From NCBI GenBank assembly GCA_000989565.1, contig LBOO01000001.1:32032-96031 (forward strand): DNA of 64,000 nucleotides, in the 5' to 3' direction. Origin of the DNA: Candidatus Peregrinibacteria bacterium GW2011_GWA2_33_10. GTDB lineage: Bacteria > Patescibacteriota > Gracilibacteria > UBA1369 > GWC2-33-13. The notes under the pieces were generated by a model, which saw only the letters and a list, made by a program, of their open reading frames with translations, had not been told where the DNA came from and did no database searches. The position numbers were made by a program, and so were the translations under genes. Below, piece by piece: positions 52,243-61,823 of this stretch (the first letter of the stretch is position 1; each line of letters begins with the position of its first letter).

Positions 52243-54456
52243 ATGACAAATAAAAAAATAAAATATTTTGGAATTGCTTTAATATTCACATTAAGCACAA
52301 TTTTTAGCACGAAATTTCTCAATTTAAACACGAATTACTACAAAGCTTCAATTATTGACATTCAACAATCCGCGCCATTTAATGGCACATCACAGCCAAT
52401 AAAGGAAATTCCGAATTGGGCGGCATTGAATGACAGTGAAAGAAAAATGATCTATCAAGATTTAAAAAATCTCAACAAAATCATTCCCGCCCCTCTTTAC
52501 AATCCGATAAATTTGATAAAAACATTGGAAGGATTAACTTACGGAACCAAAGAATACACAGATCTGATAAATGAAAAAATCACATATTCCGTACCTTATG
52601 GAGGCAATTATCAACTCGACGGCATGGAATTGACCGGAAGCCATCCTGCCATAGATATCAAAATTCCAATAGGAACACCTGTTTACGCGATAGCCAATGG
52701 AGTTGTTACGAAAGCTGTTAACACTAGCGGAGGTTTTGGCAATCACATAGTCATAGGACACTACAATGCCCCGACATTAAGCGATCTTAACATTAGCGAA
52801 ACTCTTTATTCTTCTTATTCTCACCTAAGTTCCATTTTGGTTAAAGAAGGAGAACTAATCGAAAAAGGCAAATTAATCGGATACTCGGGACAAAGCGGTA
52901 TCGCGACAACGCCTCATTTACATTTTCAAATTGACAAATTAAGCTCACCATTTAAGCCATATTGGCCATTTACATCAGCTGAAGCTCAAGCAGCCGGATA
53001 TAGTTTTTTTCAAGCGATAAATAATGGATTAGGCAAAGAGAATATAGAAAAATACACCATTAATCCATTGATTTACGTTCAAAAATATCTGAATTTTGAA
53101 GGCCAACCTGAACAAAAAGCAGAGGAAAAAGAAATTCCTTCAATAAATAATGAAGAAGAAAATAAAGAAAATATTCCAAGCACACCTGAAAACATCAGCC
53201 AACCGAAAAATTCTCCCCCTGAAGAAATAAAAGAAGATATCAAAGAAAACATACCTGAAAATATTGATTCCATTCCTGAAAATCGCGAAATCGTAATAGA
53301 TAAAAAACGAAATTTTCAAGAATTTAAAATAATTAATGAAAATTTCTATCTTCTTGGCAATCCCGTGATAGTACAAATCAAAACTATCGACAAAAATATG
53401 GAAATTATAACCAATCCTGAAATAGACAACGAAATAAAAGTCGAGCTAAACCCAATCTCATATAAACTCAATAAAAACATTTTAACAAAAACGGACTTTA
53501 TAGACGGCAGCGCCATAATCGGTTTTACTCCGCAAGAAGCCGGAACTATAAATTTAAGCCTGAGCTATAACGACGAAATTTTTATTAGTCAGCCAATTAC
53601 GATACTTGGACAAGCAAATAAAACCACCAATATAAAAATTGAAACACAGCGTTATTTTTCTTTATTTGATCCACAGCCCATAATTATTAAATTAATCGAT
53701 GAAAATAGTAACATAACACCATGGGATGACAACCTTGCAGAATTACAAATAGAGGTAATCACAGGAAAAGGCTACACAAATCCTCAAAAACTGACAAAAT
53801 TCGATTTCCGTGAAGGAATAGCAATAATCAATTTCACGGGAGAAGATATGACCGATGCCCGAATAAAAATTTATAATGAAAAAATTCAGGCCTTAAGTCC
53901 ATTACTTGAGCCAAAATTATTTACGGATATTGATGCCGTAAATCCAAGTTACGAAGCAATTTACGATTTAAAAAAGAAAAGAATTATAGAAGGATATGAA
54001 GACGGCAGTTTTAAGCCTGATAATTTGGTAGCGCGAGTTGAAGCACTTAAACTAATTTTACGATCCGCAAATTCAAATCTAAATACAAATTTAGAAAAAA
54101 AATATTCTGATATTATAGATGATTCTTGGTACACTAAATACATCGCTACAGCTCAGTCAATGCAAATTGTCGAAGGATATCCGGACGGAACATTTAAGCC
54201 TGAAAATCAAGTTTCACGCGCTGAATTTTATAAAATGCTATTAAAAACATTTAATATTGAAATAGATCCTGTTATATCTGAAAATCCCTATAATGACACC
54301 GAAAATCTTCAATGGTATGCTCCGTACGCGCAAAAAGTAAAGCAATTAAATTTAATAGACTCGCAAGATAATTACTTCTACCCGGAAAAACCCATGACCC
54401 GCGCCGAAATCGTCGAAAGCATCTATAGGCTCGAGAAATCAGTTAAAAAAAATTAA
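52243..54456 (+). CDS. M23 metallopeptidase with three SLH domains
   Basis: The 737-residue protein has an N-terminal signal or anchor (about residues 5-22). An M23 (LytM-like) endopeptidase domain spans ~110-260: GSHPAIDIKIPIGTPVYAI with the zinc His and Asp, YSSYSHLSSILVKEGELIEKGKLIGY and TTPHLHFQI with the HxH motif. An acidic Pro/Glu/Asn-rich linker (~285-355) and two beta-rich segments (~360-550) come before three SLH domains at ~560-610, 625-675 and 685-735 (FTDIDAVNPSYEAI...GYEDGSFKP, GYPDGTFKPENQVSRAEF, YFYPEKPMTRAEIV). The SLH domains should bind pyruvylated wall polymer, placing the peptidase in the S-layer region. Confidence 0.9.
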   Translation: MTNKKIKYFGIALIFTLSTIFSTKFLNLNTNYYKASIIDIQQSAPFNGTSQPIKEIPNWAALNDSERKMIYQDLKNLNKIIPAPLYNPINLIKTLEGLTYGTKEYTDLINEKITYSVPYGGNYQLDGMELTGSHPAIDIKIPIGTPVYAIANGVVTKAVNTSGGFGNHIVIGHYNAPTLSDLNISETLYSSYSHLSSILVKEGELIEKGKLIGYSGQSGIATTPHLHFQIDKLSSPFKPYWPFTSAEAQAAGYSFFQAINNGLGKENIEKYTINPLIYVQKYLNFEGQPEQKAEEKEIPSINNEEENKENIPSTPENISQPKNSPPEEIKEDIKENIPENIDSIPENREIVIDKKRNFQEFKIINENFYLLGNPVIVQIKTIDKNMEIITNPEIDNEIKVELNPISYKLNKNILTKTDFIDGSAIIGFTPQEAGTINLSLSYNDEIFISQPITILGQANKTTNIKIETQRYFSLFDPQPIIIKLIDENSNITPWDDNLAELQIEVITGKGYTNPQKLTKFDFREGIAIINFTGEDMTDARIKIYNEKIQALSPLLEPKLFTDIDAVNPSYEAIYDLKKKRIIEGYEDGSFKPDNLVARVEALKLILRSANSNLNTNLEKKYSDIIDDSWYTKYIATAQSMQIVEGYPDGTFKPENQVSRAEFYKMLLKTFNIEIDPVISENPYNDTENLQWYAPYAQKVKQLNLIDSQDNYFYPEKPMTRAEIVESIYRLEKSVKKN

Positions 54457-54462
54457 AAATCA

Positions 54463-54506
54463 TTTAATCAAAAAACAGCAAGAGATTCTGCTGTTTTTTG
54501 ATTAAA
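54463..54506. terminator. Bidirectional terminator with perfect 18-bp stem
   Basis: TTTAATCAAAAAACAGCA at 54463-54480, an 8-base loop AGAGATTC, and TGCTGTTTTTTGATTAAA at 54489-54506. A- and T-runs flank the GC part on both strands. It sits between the convergent M23-SLH gene and the 54533 gene. Confidence 0.9.
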
Positions 54507-54532
54507 CCAATATTCAAAAATACATTGATTTT

Positions 54533-55540
54533 TTATAATGAAAAATTCATATCCGTAATAAATTCATCTTTTTCCAATTTATCAAAATTTTGAGTTATGT
54601 TAGCCGGATTATAACCATAAGCATAAGCGGAACAACTCAATTGAAACTTTTTATCATTAGTAACATAAAATTTAATCGGTTTCTCGTAATTGCCGTTGTT
54701 TGAAGTGACAACGCTTTGTTTATCTTGATCAGAATCCTTAATTTCACAAGAAACTTTAGCGTCTTTAATCCCCTCACCTGTTTTTTTATCGATAACTTTG
54801 CCATATACGGATAATAAATAAGTCGCGATTTCATCCTTTTTTTCATCCGGCTTAGATGTTGATGAAACGATAGCTTCAAACGCACATTCACTATAATAAG
54901 GACCTTCATTACGATCACCTTCATAAAGTTCCAAAGTCCCGGCTAATCTATCGATAATTCCATCATTATTTAAAGAATCCATAGCTTTTAAACGCACATA
55001 ATAATTACCCTGCTTAGGATAAGCATCAGCGGTTAAATATTGATTATTTTCTTTTAAAATATCTTTAGACACCAAAACCAATTTTTCAGAACCGGATTTA
55101 ACACCATTTTTCAAATAAAAATCAACAGAAAAGTTTGCTTCATTTAAAGTATCTTTTTTCATCAATTCAGAAAAATTAAATGAAATAAAATTTTTATCAC
55201 TGTATCCAGAGCAAATAAACTCTTTATCCTCATAATAATTCGCAAATTGATATATTATTTTTTTGTTTTCTTCATTTTTTTCCTCATCAATTTTATTTTT
55301 ATTCATCTTTCGCTTTTCCTGTAATTCCCGCCTTTTTTCAATAATTTTTTTTCTTTTCTCTTCTAATTTTGCTTTCTTTTCATCCAATTTTTTCTCTAAA
55401 TCCTTTTTTTTCTGATTTTCAATTCTTTCCGTTTTATTTTTACTTGGCAGTTCCTGATTTGAAATTTGTGCCAAAGAAGCTTGTGGCGCGATTGATAAAA
55501 GCAAAAAACTTAAAACCGAAATTGAAACAATTTTTTTCAT
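54533..55540 (-). CDS. Secreted protein with charged coiled coil and carboxypeptidase-regulatory-like domain
   Basis: The 335-residue protein has a clear signal peptide (MKKIVSISVLSFLLLSIAPQ, cleavage near SLAQ). A Lys/Glu coiled coil follows (residues ~35-85). A globular middle has a beta pattern with FICSGYSDKNFISFNF, and a C-terminal Ig-like domain (~245-335) opens LLSVYGKVIDKKTGEGIKDAKVSCEI, typical of carboxypeptidase-regulatory-like (CarboxypepD_reg) domains on bacterial surface proteins. The function is not known; the domain suggests binding or a structural role outside the cell. Confidence 0.7.
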   Translation of the reverse strand: MKKIVSISVLSFLLLSIAPQASLAQISNQELPSKNKTERIENQKKKDLEKKLDEKKAKLEEKRKKIIEKRRELQEKRKMNKNKIDEEKNEENKKIIYQFANYYEDKEFICSGYSDKNFISFNFSELMKKDTLNEANFSVDFYLKNGVKSGSEKLVLVSKDILKENNQYLTADAYPKQGNYYVRLKAMDSLNNDGIIDRLAGTLELYEGDRNEGPYYSECAFEAIVSSTSKPDEKKDEIATYLLSVYGKVIDKKTGEGIKDAKVSCEIKDSDQDKQSVVTSNNGNYEKPIKFYVTNDKKFQLSCSAYAYGYNPANITQNFDKLEKDEFITDMNFSL

Positions 55541-55616
55541 ACATTTTTTGTTAAAAATTATATTTTACAAATGAATACTACGAATTCAATTAATAATTAT
55601 TACAAAAAAATTTTTT

Positions 55617-55645
55617 TTGACAATAAAGTCAAAAAAAGGTATTAT
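55617..55645 (+). promoter_or_regulatory. Consensus sigma-A promoter of the 55727 gene
   Basis: TTGACA at 55617-55622, a 17-base spacer and TATTAT at 55640-55645, about 80 bases before the ATG. Confidence 0.8.
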
Positions 55646-55726
55646 AGTATGATTTACTCATTAAAAAAATCTAAATTTAAAAATATACAGATAAATTAAT
55701 TCAAAAAATTATTAACAAAAATTAAA

Positions 55727-57058
55727 ATGACATTCAAAGAAGGACTAAATTTATATCCGGAAAATCCGGATAATATTAAGAGCAATGCAAAAGGTGAATG
55801 GCAAAAATTAGCTACTGCTATTGATGGAAGCATGCTAAGTAGCCCAAAAGAACAAAGAAAAATAGATATAAAGAAGCGTCATCTGGAATTCATGAAGCCA
55901 AAGGTGGATTTTTCTAAAATTGAGGCTTTAAAAAAGCAATTAGGATTATCAGATACCGAAATCAGCAAAGACAAAAGACAAGGGATTGTAAAAGAAAATG
56001 TCGCTCATCTTTATCATGAAAATGTAGTTCTTGGAATACAAAAATTATTAAACGATGCCGGACTTTATGAAGGAGATATTAATGGAAAATATGATAAAGA
56101 TTTTAGACGGTTTGTTAGAGGGGTACAGTTGAAATTAGGCATTAAAAATCCGGACGGTTGGTTTGGTAAAGAAACACTCCAATCCGTAATAAATCATATT
56201 GAAAAAAACACATTAAAACCTAAAGAAAAAACTGATGACCCTGAAACCACAATGAATTTAGCTAGAACAGAAGAAACTTTAACAGAAAGTACCGATCTAG
56301 CCAAAGAAGCGAAAAAAGTATATGATGATTTGCAACCGAATTATACAGCTCTAAATGCACACTTGAATTTTTTTCTTAATCAAAATGATACCAATAAAGC
56401 ATTTTACTCTTTAAATGAAGTTGCTCTTGAAGCATCAAAAGTTACAACAAAGCTTAAAGACGTAAAAAACAAAGATATTTTAAAAAAGTTAAAAGAAGAA
56501 ATTAAAAAAACAGATGATCCTGTGAATGCCATTATAGTGGCAACCATAGAAAATTTAATTGTCGATAATATTAAGCATAATACAACCCAAATAACATTAT
56601 TGAATGATGTACTGATGATAAACCCTGTTGTAAAAAATAAAATTCAAAAATTACTTCAGGAAGATATCCTATCAGAAATTAAAAGACTTCTGGGAGCAAA
56701 AGAATATAAAGATTTGGATGGAAATTCATATTTTATAGAAAAAAATATGGGTTCAAGTGAAATTTCCACTGCTATTATTAATGGACAGCTCCATATAAAT
56801 TATAAAATGAAATACCCGATTACCAAAGTTGAAAAAACAAAAAATAGTGACTTGATTACAACTGGAAATTTTGCCACTGCCGAAACCTTAATTGATTTTA
56901 CACATAATAATGAGATGACCCAAATAAAAAGTAAAGAAGTAAAAACAGAAATTATACCCTCAGCTACTAAAAAAACTAAAATTGATGACAGAACAACAAA
57001 AGAAGCCATGCAAAGTGATATCAATGCTTCCATTCTCGAAAATCTACAAGTGAAATAA
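55727..57058 (+). CDS. Cytoplasmic-looking protein with peptidoglycan-binding-like domain
   Basis: The 443-residue protein has no signal peptide or membrane segment. Residues ~100-165 match a PG_binding_1-like repeat (VVLGIQKLLNDAGLYEGDIN, GKYDKDFRRFVRGVQLKL, NPDGWFGKETLQSVINHI). The rest is helical and charged, with Thr/Glu/Lys-rich segments and a C-terminal region with beta character near residues 325-380. It has a strong promoter and its own terminator (57071-57102). Like the 16615, 37021 and 38292 proteins it combines a wall-type domain with no classical export signal. The domain could have been adapted to bind something else. Confidence 0.65.
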   Translation: MTFKEGLNLYPENPDNIKSNAKGEWQKLATAIDGSMLSSPKEQRKIDIKKRHLEFMKPKVDFSKIEALKKQLGLSDTEISKDKRQGIVKENVAHLYHENVVLGIQKLLNDAGLYEGDINGKYDKDFRRFVRGVQLKLGIKNPDGWFGKETLQSVINHIEKNTLKPKEKTDDPETTMNLARTEETLTESTDLAKEAKKVYDDLQPNYTALNAHLNFFLNQNDTNKAFYSLNEVALEASKVTTKLKDVKNKDILKKLKEEIKKTDDPVNAIIVATIENLIVDNIKHNTTQITLLNDVLMINPVVKNKIQKLLQEDILSEIKRLLGAKEYKDLDGNSYFIEKNMGSSEISTAIINGQLHINYKMKYPITKVEKTKNSDLITTGNFATAETLIDFTHNNEMTQIKSKEVKTEIIPSATKKTKIDDRTTKEAMQSDINASILENLQVK

Positions 57059-57070
57059 TATTCAAAAACA

Positions 57071-57102
57071 ATAAAAAGCCTTGCCTACGCAAGGCTTTTT
57101 AT
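57071..57102. terminator. Rho-independent terminator, bidirectional
   Basis: ATAAAAAGCCTTGC, loop CTAC, GCAAGGCTTTTTAT: a 14-bp stem with T- and A-runs on both sides. It lies 13 bases after the stop of the 55727 gene and overlaps the end of the convergent 57099 gene. Confidence 0.92.
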
Positions 57103-58082
57103 TTTGCGTTAAAAGAAAAAGGATATTTAACAGAAACATCGCCATGCGGCATATTTGAATTATTTCGGCATGTAGCGCTTCTAAAATCAGTTTGAGAAAT
57201 TAAATTCTTCATAAAATCAACAAAATCTTTTTCAAATTCACTGAAATTTCCTGTTACGTTTACACCCTGAATAACAGCTTTTGGATTACCTTTTTTAAAC
57301 ATAAGTTGAAAAGTGATGGTCCCGGACAATCTTGTGTTTAATTTTAATTTTTTATCATAAAACTGTTCAATTGGGTTTTTAAAATCTTCAGATCCAAAAA
57401 TAGTCTTTAAATCAGTACCAAAATCACTTATATAAACTTCCGCAGTGGTAAATTTCGGGGTTGAAGAAAATTCATTGTTTTCCTCCGGAATTTTTCCATA
57501 TTCACTATTATAAAAAGAAGAAACACTATTATAAAGATCCTCCAATGCCGAATCATAACTTATTCCTCTACCAAAAATCTTCGCACCTTGGCTTTCTCGT
57601 AATGTAACAGATTTTAAGCCGGCTTCCTCCCAACTGATATCTTCTATTTTAAGATCAGGGAATTGTTTTTTTAAATGACTTCTTATCCTTGAATTATAAA
57701 AAGCTATCTCATTTTCAGATGATGGCGTTTCTTTATCAAACAAAGGTCCTTCAACAGGAGGTAAAGGTTCTTCAGCACTCGGAACAGATTTTTCATCTTT
57801 ACTCATCAAATCAATTATCGGTTCTTCATACAATGAAACGTTTGTATTCGGTTTTAAAATAAATGGTTTTTTGGAAACAATATCCTCTTTCGGTTTTTTG
57901 GAAACAACTTCCTCTTCCAAAGAAATTGTAAATTCACCATAAGAAGAACTGACTTCATCCCGAGGCATGTTTTCGTTAACTCTGGAATTAAAAGACGAAG
58001 AACAAGAAGATAAAACTTGCAAGCTTAATAAAGCAAGTAAAGAACGAGTAGGTTTCTTTAAATTAAAGTTTAATTTTTCCAT
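57099..58082 (-). CDS. Hypothetical lipoprotein
   Basis: The 327-residue protein has an N-terminal lipoprotein signal (LLALLSLQVLSSCSSSF, lipobox Cys near residue 26). A Pro/Glu/Lys-rich linker (residues ~40-120) is followed by a domain with LRESQGAKIFGRGISYDSALEDL. The SWEEAGLKSVTLRESQG... and AVIQGVNVTGNF pattern resembles LPP20/LPP-like outer-surface domains, but I would not name a family. It is a single gene between the terminator at 57071 and the terminator at 58127. Its last codons lie at the edge of the first terminator. Confidence 0.65.
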   Translation of the reverse strand: MEKLNFNLKKPTRSLLALLSLQVLSSCSSSFNSRVNENMPRDEVSSSYGEFTISLEEEVVSKKPKEDIVSKKPFILKPNTNVSLYEEPIIDLMSKDEKSVPSAEEPLPPVEGPLFDKETPSSENEIAFYNSRIRSHLKKQFPDLKIEDISWEEAGLKSVTLRESQGAKIFGRGISYDSALEDLYNSVSSFYNSEYGKIPEENNEFSSTPKFTTAEVYISDFGTDLKTIFGSEDFKNPIEQFYDKKLKLNTRLSGTITFQLMFKKGNPKAVIQGVNVTGNFSEFEKDFVDFMKNLISQTDFRSATCRNNSNMPHGDVSVKYPFSFNAK

Positions 58083-58126
58083 AATGAATAATTAAATAAA
58101 GAGGTTCGAAATATAAATGAATAAGA

Positions 58127-58168
58127 CAAAAAAGACAACCTTTTTTTATAATAAAGAGGTTGTTTTTT
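58127..58168 (-). terminator. Hairpin terminator after the CPBP gene
   Basis: AAAAAAGACAACCTTT and AAAGAGGTTGTTTTTT around an AT-rich loop, with one bulged base. On the minus strand it ends in a T-run; it serves the gene at 58184. Confidence 0.7.
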
Positions 58169-58183
58169 AACAAATTCAAAATT

Positions 58184-58912
58184 TTAACCTGCATTAAAAT
58201 AAATATAATACTCCGCGAAAAGTGTAATGGAATTATTTAACGCGTGAAAAATAATAGCCGGCCAAATTGAGCGATTATTTTTAATAAAAATATAATTTAA
58301 AATTAATCCCAAAATAAAAAGTGGCAGTATATTCTTAAATTCCAAATGAGCTGCAGCGAATATTAAAGCTGAAATACCACTCGCCAAATAAGTACCGAAA
58401 CGATTCAAAAAAGTTTGTAAAATAAACCCCCTAAAAAAAATTTCTTCAACCAAAGGCGCTATAATCACCACCACTAAAACAGCGATAAAAATACTTAAAT
58501 TATTGTCACCAAACCATGGAATATGCGAATCCTGCTTTTCAAAACCCGGGACGTGAATACCAAAATTATACTGTAAAATGGAAACCAGATAAGCCATAAA
58601 TAAAAAAATCGCATAACCTTTAAAAATAGATGCGATTCCTTGTAAAATCGGAAATTTTTTAAATCCTACTTCAGAAGCTTTCAATTTATATTTCCTGACA
58701 ATAAAAAAATACCAAGGCAAAATTATAATCGCGCTTTGAATCACAAATAATAAAACAGTTTGCAAACTTTTCTCTTGCGCAAAAATTGAAATATTTTCCA
58801 ATTTTAAAAAAATACCGGTTCCGATAGTCAAAATAATCAGAACCATAATGAGTAAAATTACTCTCAGCAAATCATAAAAATTCCACTTAACTTTTAAATT
58901 GCTTTCATTCAT
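58184..58912 (-). CDS. CPBP family intramembrane metalloprotease
   Basis: The 242-residue protein has about seven membrane segments and the CPBP (Abi/Rce1-like) motifs in order: APLVEEIFFRGFILQTF with the EExxxR pair (about residue 155) and GISALIFAAAHLEF with the conserved His (about residue 192), then a third helix IIFHALNNSI with His and Asn. Members cleave substrates inside the membrane in roles from prenyl-protein processing to bacteriocin immunity; no substrate is suggested here. It is monocistronic, bounded by the terminator at 58127. Confidence 0.9.
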   Translation of the reverse strand: MNESNLKVKWNFYDLLRVILLIMVLIILTIGTGIFLKLENISIFAQEKSLQTVLLFVIQSAIIILPWYFFIVRKYKLKASEVGFKKFPILQGIASIFKGYAIFLFMAYLVSILQYNFGIHVPGFEKQDSHIPWFGDNNLSIFIAVLVVVIIAPLVEEIFFRGFILQTFLNRFGTYLASGISALIFAAAHLEFKNILPLFILGLILNYIFIKNNRSIWPAIIFHALNNSITLFAEYYIYFNAG

Positions 58913-58987
58913 ATTAATATAAATTAGAAAGTTTTTTAAAATTATAGTAATTTAAAAAAGCGAAAAAAACAATTTTAAGCAGTATTT

Positions 58988-60022
58988 ATGATTGAATCAA
59001 AATTATCCAATATTCCGGAGCATCAATCCGAAGTGCGCAAATCAGCCAAACCCATAAATTTTGAAAATGCTCTACGTCCCGCGAATTTAGACAAATATAT
59101 CGGCCAAGAAAAAATCAAAAAAAATCTTAAAATTTTAATTAATGCCGCTAAAAAAAGAAAAGAACCCATCGAACATACTTTATTTTATGGAGGCCCCGGT
59201 CTTGGTAAAACAACTTTAGCATACATCATCGCCAATGAAATGGACGTCAGTATAAAAACAAGTTCCGGACCCGCGATTGAAAAACCAGGAGACCTGGCGG
59301 CCATTCTCACAAGTTTGCAACCAAATGATATCTTGTTTATAGACGAAATTCACCGATTAAAAACAATTATCGAAGAAATATTATACAGCGCCATGGAAGA
59401 TTTCGCTTTGGATATTATAATCGGCAAAGGTCCATCAGCCAAAACCATGCGCTTGTCGCTTCCGAAATTCACATTGATAGGTGCGACGACAAAAATGAGC
59501 ATGCTCTCCTCCCCTCTTCGCGACAGATTCGGCAGTATATCTCATCTGAAACTTTATGATATTGAAGAAATTCAAAAAATAATCCATCAATCAGCGGAAA
59601 TTTTAAAAATCAGAATAAATAAAGAAGCCTCACTGATGCTCGCGAAATGTTCTCGACAAACTCCCAGAATAGCTAACAGGTTATTGCGCAGAGTTAGAGA
59701 TTATGCCAGCATAAAAGATTCTACAAACATTGATTTAAGTATCGTTGATGAAACATTAAAAGCATTGGGAATAGATGAATCCGGACTTGATGATACTGAT
59801 AAACAGCTTTTAAAAACAATAATCGACAAATTTAACGGTGGCCCCGTCGGATTAAGCACTATAGCCGCGGCAACAGGAGAAGAGAAAGAAACAATTGAAG
59901 AAGTCTATGAGCCGTTTTTAATTAAAATGGGTTTTCTCGAGCGAACTCAAAGAGGCCGAAGAATAACCCAAAAAGCCTACCAATATTTAGGCTTGCCTCA
60001 TACAATCGGTTTAAATTTTTAA
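58988..60022 (+). CDS. ruvB: Holliday junction branch migration helicase RuvB
   Basis: The 344-residue protein is standard RuvB: NALRPANLDKYIGQEKIKKNL, Walker A YGGPGLGKTTLAYIIA near residue 68, Walker B LFIDEIHRL, the arginine-finger region GATTKMSMLSSPLRDRFG, and a C-terminal winged helix with DKFNGGPVGLSTIAAATGEE and FLERTQRGRRIT. With RuvA it drives branch migration. ruvA and ruvC are not in the window. The lipoprotein gene follows after 18 bases on the same strand. Confidence 0.96.
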   Translation: MIESKLSNIPEHQSEVRKSAKPINFENALRPANLDKYIGQEKIKKNLKILINAAKKRKEPIEHTLFYGGPGLGKTTLAYIIANEMDVSIKTSSGPAIEKPGDLAAILTSLQPNDILFIDEIHRLKTIIEEILYSAMEDFALDIIIGKGPSAKTMRLSLPKFTLIGATTKMSMLSSPLRDRFGSISHLKLYDIEEIQKIIHQSAEILKIRINKEASLMLAKCSRQTPRIANRLLRRVRDYASIKDSTNIDLSIVDETLKALGIDESGLDDTDKQLLKTIIDKFNGGPVGLSTIAAATGEEKETIEEVYEPFLIKMGFLERTQRGRRITQKAYQYLGLPHTIGLNF

Positions 60023-60040
60023 ATTTTTAATAAATATTCT

Positions 60041-61789
60041 ATGAACAAAACCAAAATCCTTATAATGCTGGCGGTAATAACAGCATCCATCACATCCGGC
60101 TGTGTCTTCGGATCCAACGAAAACAAAGAAATCAACGGAGATATTGATACAACTTATATTTCAAAAGCAGGTACATTTGAAAACAGGGAAGGCAAATATG
60201 TTTTAGAAGTAAACAACTCGGAAAAATATTATTTGGAATCTATTTTCAAAGATTTGAGCAAACAAAATTATGAGAATAAAAAGGTCCAAGTAATGGGATT
60301 AAAAGAAGAAAATAAAAATTCATTATACCCGATTATCAATGTAGAAGAGATAACTATTTTGGAAACGGAACAACTCGACGATAATAAATTAAGCAGTGTT
60401 AAAAAAACTTATACTTCAGACATACTCGGGATCACTCTTGATTATTCGGAAAGCCTAAGCTATGAGGAAAAAAATAATATGGTAATTTTTATTCCGGCTG
60501 AGGAAGAAGGCAAAGGAGCTTATTCCAATATTATTGAAATCCAAAAATATCCGATTAACGAAAATAAAAAAGACTTAAAAACATGGATAAGCGAAACATT
60601 TTCAATCGCCTCGGAAAATCTTATGGAGACCGAAACCGGAGCGAATCATCAACTTTCTTATAAACATAACAATCAAACCGAAAATAACCTTTCTTTTTAT
60701 ACCGAAGCTAAAGATGGTTATTATCGCTTATCTTATCAAAAAAATATTGAAGACTCCTCAATTGAACCTGCAACCGCAGACATAAGTGGCGGAACCAATG
60801 ATAAAAAATTTGAACAGGAATTTTATGAAATACTTTTCAGTTTTGAATTGGCAAGTCCGATTGAAGAAACCTCCGACCCCGAAGACAAAGATAAAGAAGG
60901 AGACAAAAAAACCGAAGATCAAAAACCTGAAGAAAATAAAAAAACTGCACAAGAAGAACCAAAACCGGAATCTGAAAAAAAAGAAAATAAAATCGAAGAA
61001 CCTGAAAATGAAATAAAAGAAGAGATAGATAAAACAGAAACCATTGAAGAAGATAAAAAAACCACAAATGAAGAAAAAGTACCTGCTCCCGATACCGCTT
61101 CATTATCAGAGAATAAAAAAACAGTTACAGCATATTTTCAAAAAAACTTACCCGATTATCTTCCAAAAGAAGCTGAAGGCAAAACATGGGAAATCGTTAA
61201 ATACGAATTTGTTGGAGAAAATATGGTATACGTGGAGTATCATAGCGGCAGTGAAAAAAGAAAAACATCCTTTTCTTATCAAATAAATAATGATCAAGTA
61301 ACTGATGTAAAAATATTGGCCCATTATGTGGAAGGGCAGGAAAAAGATTGGGACAAAGCAGCCGGCACTGATTCCGCTGCCGGAAAAAGCAAAGAAGTGG
61401 TAGATGTTACCGATTCCGGCGAAGTCGTAAAAAAAGCTGATGTTCAAGCCGGATACCGCTTATTTGAAAGCAAACCTTATAAATTCACCACTCAAATACC
61501 GGCTAACTGGTATTTCGCCGGTTCCGGAGGTTCATATTATTTCAGTGATAAACCGGCAACATCTGAAAATGCCTTTTTTACACTTAGCATATTACCTCAT
61601 TCAATAAGCAGTATTAACGAGGGAACTTCGACCGGAATCAATGGCAAAAAAGCCTATATTCACGAATCAAAAGAAGATCAAAAATACACAATTTACCTCG
61701 AGAAATCGAATGGTCAAACATATAAACTAAGCGGATCCTCAACTTTAAAAAGCATAATTAATCAAATTGCAAATAGTATAGTTGATTAA
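60041..61789 (+). CDS. Large PsbP-like lipoprotein
   Basis: The 582-residue protein has a lipoprotein signal (LAVITASITSGCVFG, lipobox Cys near residue 21). Domains then follow: an N-terminal region (25-~110), a PsbP-like beta domain (~125-270, LGITLDYSESLSYEEKNNMV), a Lys/Glu/Pro linker (~275-355), a compact alpha/beta domain (~355-440, YFQKNLPDYLPKEAEGKTWEIVKYEFV) and a C-terminal PsbP/MOG1-like domain (~470-582, YKFTTQIPANWYFAGSGG). The left-edge gene at 1-497 has the same C-terminal design. Frames on the other strand over the charged linker are artefacts. It probably stands outside the membrane; function unknown. A GATCAC repeat abuts its stop. Confidence 0.75.
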   Translation: MNKTKILIMLAVITASITSGCVFGSNENKEINGDIDTTYISKAGTFENREGKYVLEVNNSEKYYLESIFKDLSKQNYENKKVQVMGLKEENKNSLYPIINVEEITILETEQLDDNKLSSVKKTYTSDILGITLDYSESLSYEEKNNMVIFIPAEEEGKGAYSNIIEIQKYPINENKKDLKTWISETFSIASENLMETETGANHQLSYKHNNQTENNLSFYTEAKDGYYRLSYQKNIEDSSIEPATADISGGTNDKKFEQEFYEILFSFELASPIEETSDPEDKDKEGDKKTEDQKPEENKKTAQEEPKPESEKKENKIEEPENEIKEEIDKTETIEEDKKTTNEEKVPAPDTASLSENKKTVTAYFQKNLPDYLPKEAEGKTWEIVKYEFVGENMVYVEYHSGSEKRKTSFSYQINNDQVTDVKILAHYVEGQEKDWDKAAGTDSAAGKSKEVVDVTDSGEVVKKADVQAGYRLFESKPYKFTTQIPANWYFAGSGGSYYFSDKPATSENAFFTLSILPHSISSINEGTSTGINGKKAYIHESKEDQKYTIYLEKSNGQTYKLSGSSTLKSIINQIANSIVD

Positions 61790-61790
61790 A

Positions 61791-61814
61791 ATGATCACTG
61801 ATCAGGAATCACTA
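61791..61814. repeat. Short GATCAC/GATCAG repeat
   Basis: ATGATCACTGATCAGGAATC follows the lipoprotein stop within 2-3 bases. It is made of the same GATCAC, GATCAGG and AATCAC heptamer-like units seen at 25007 and 32406. Confidence 0.55.
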
Positions 61815-61823
61815 AAAATAACA

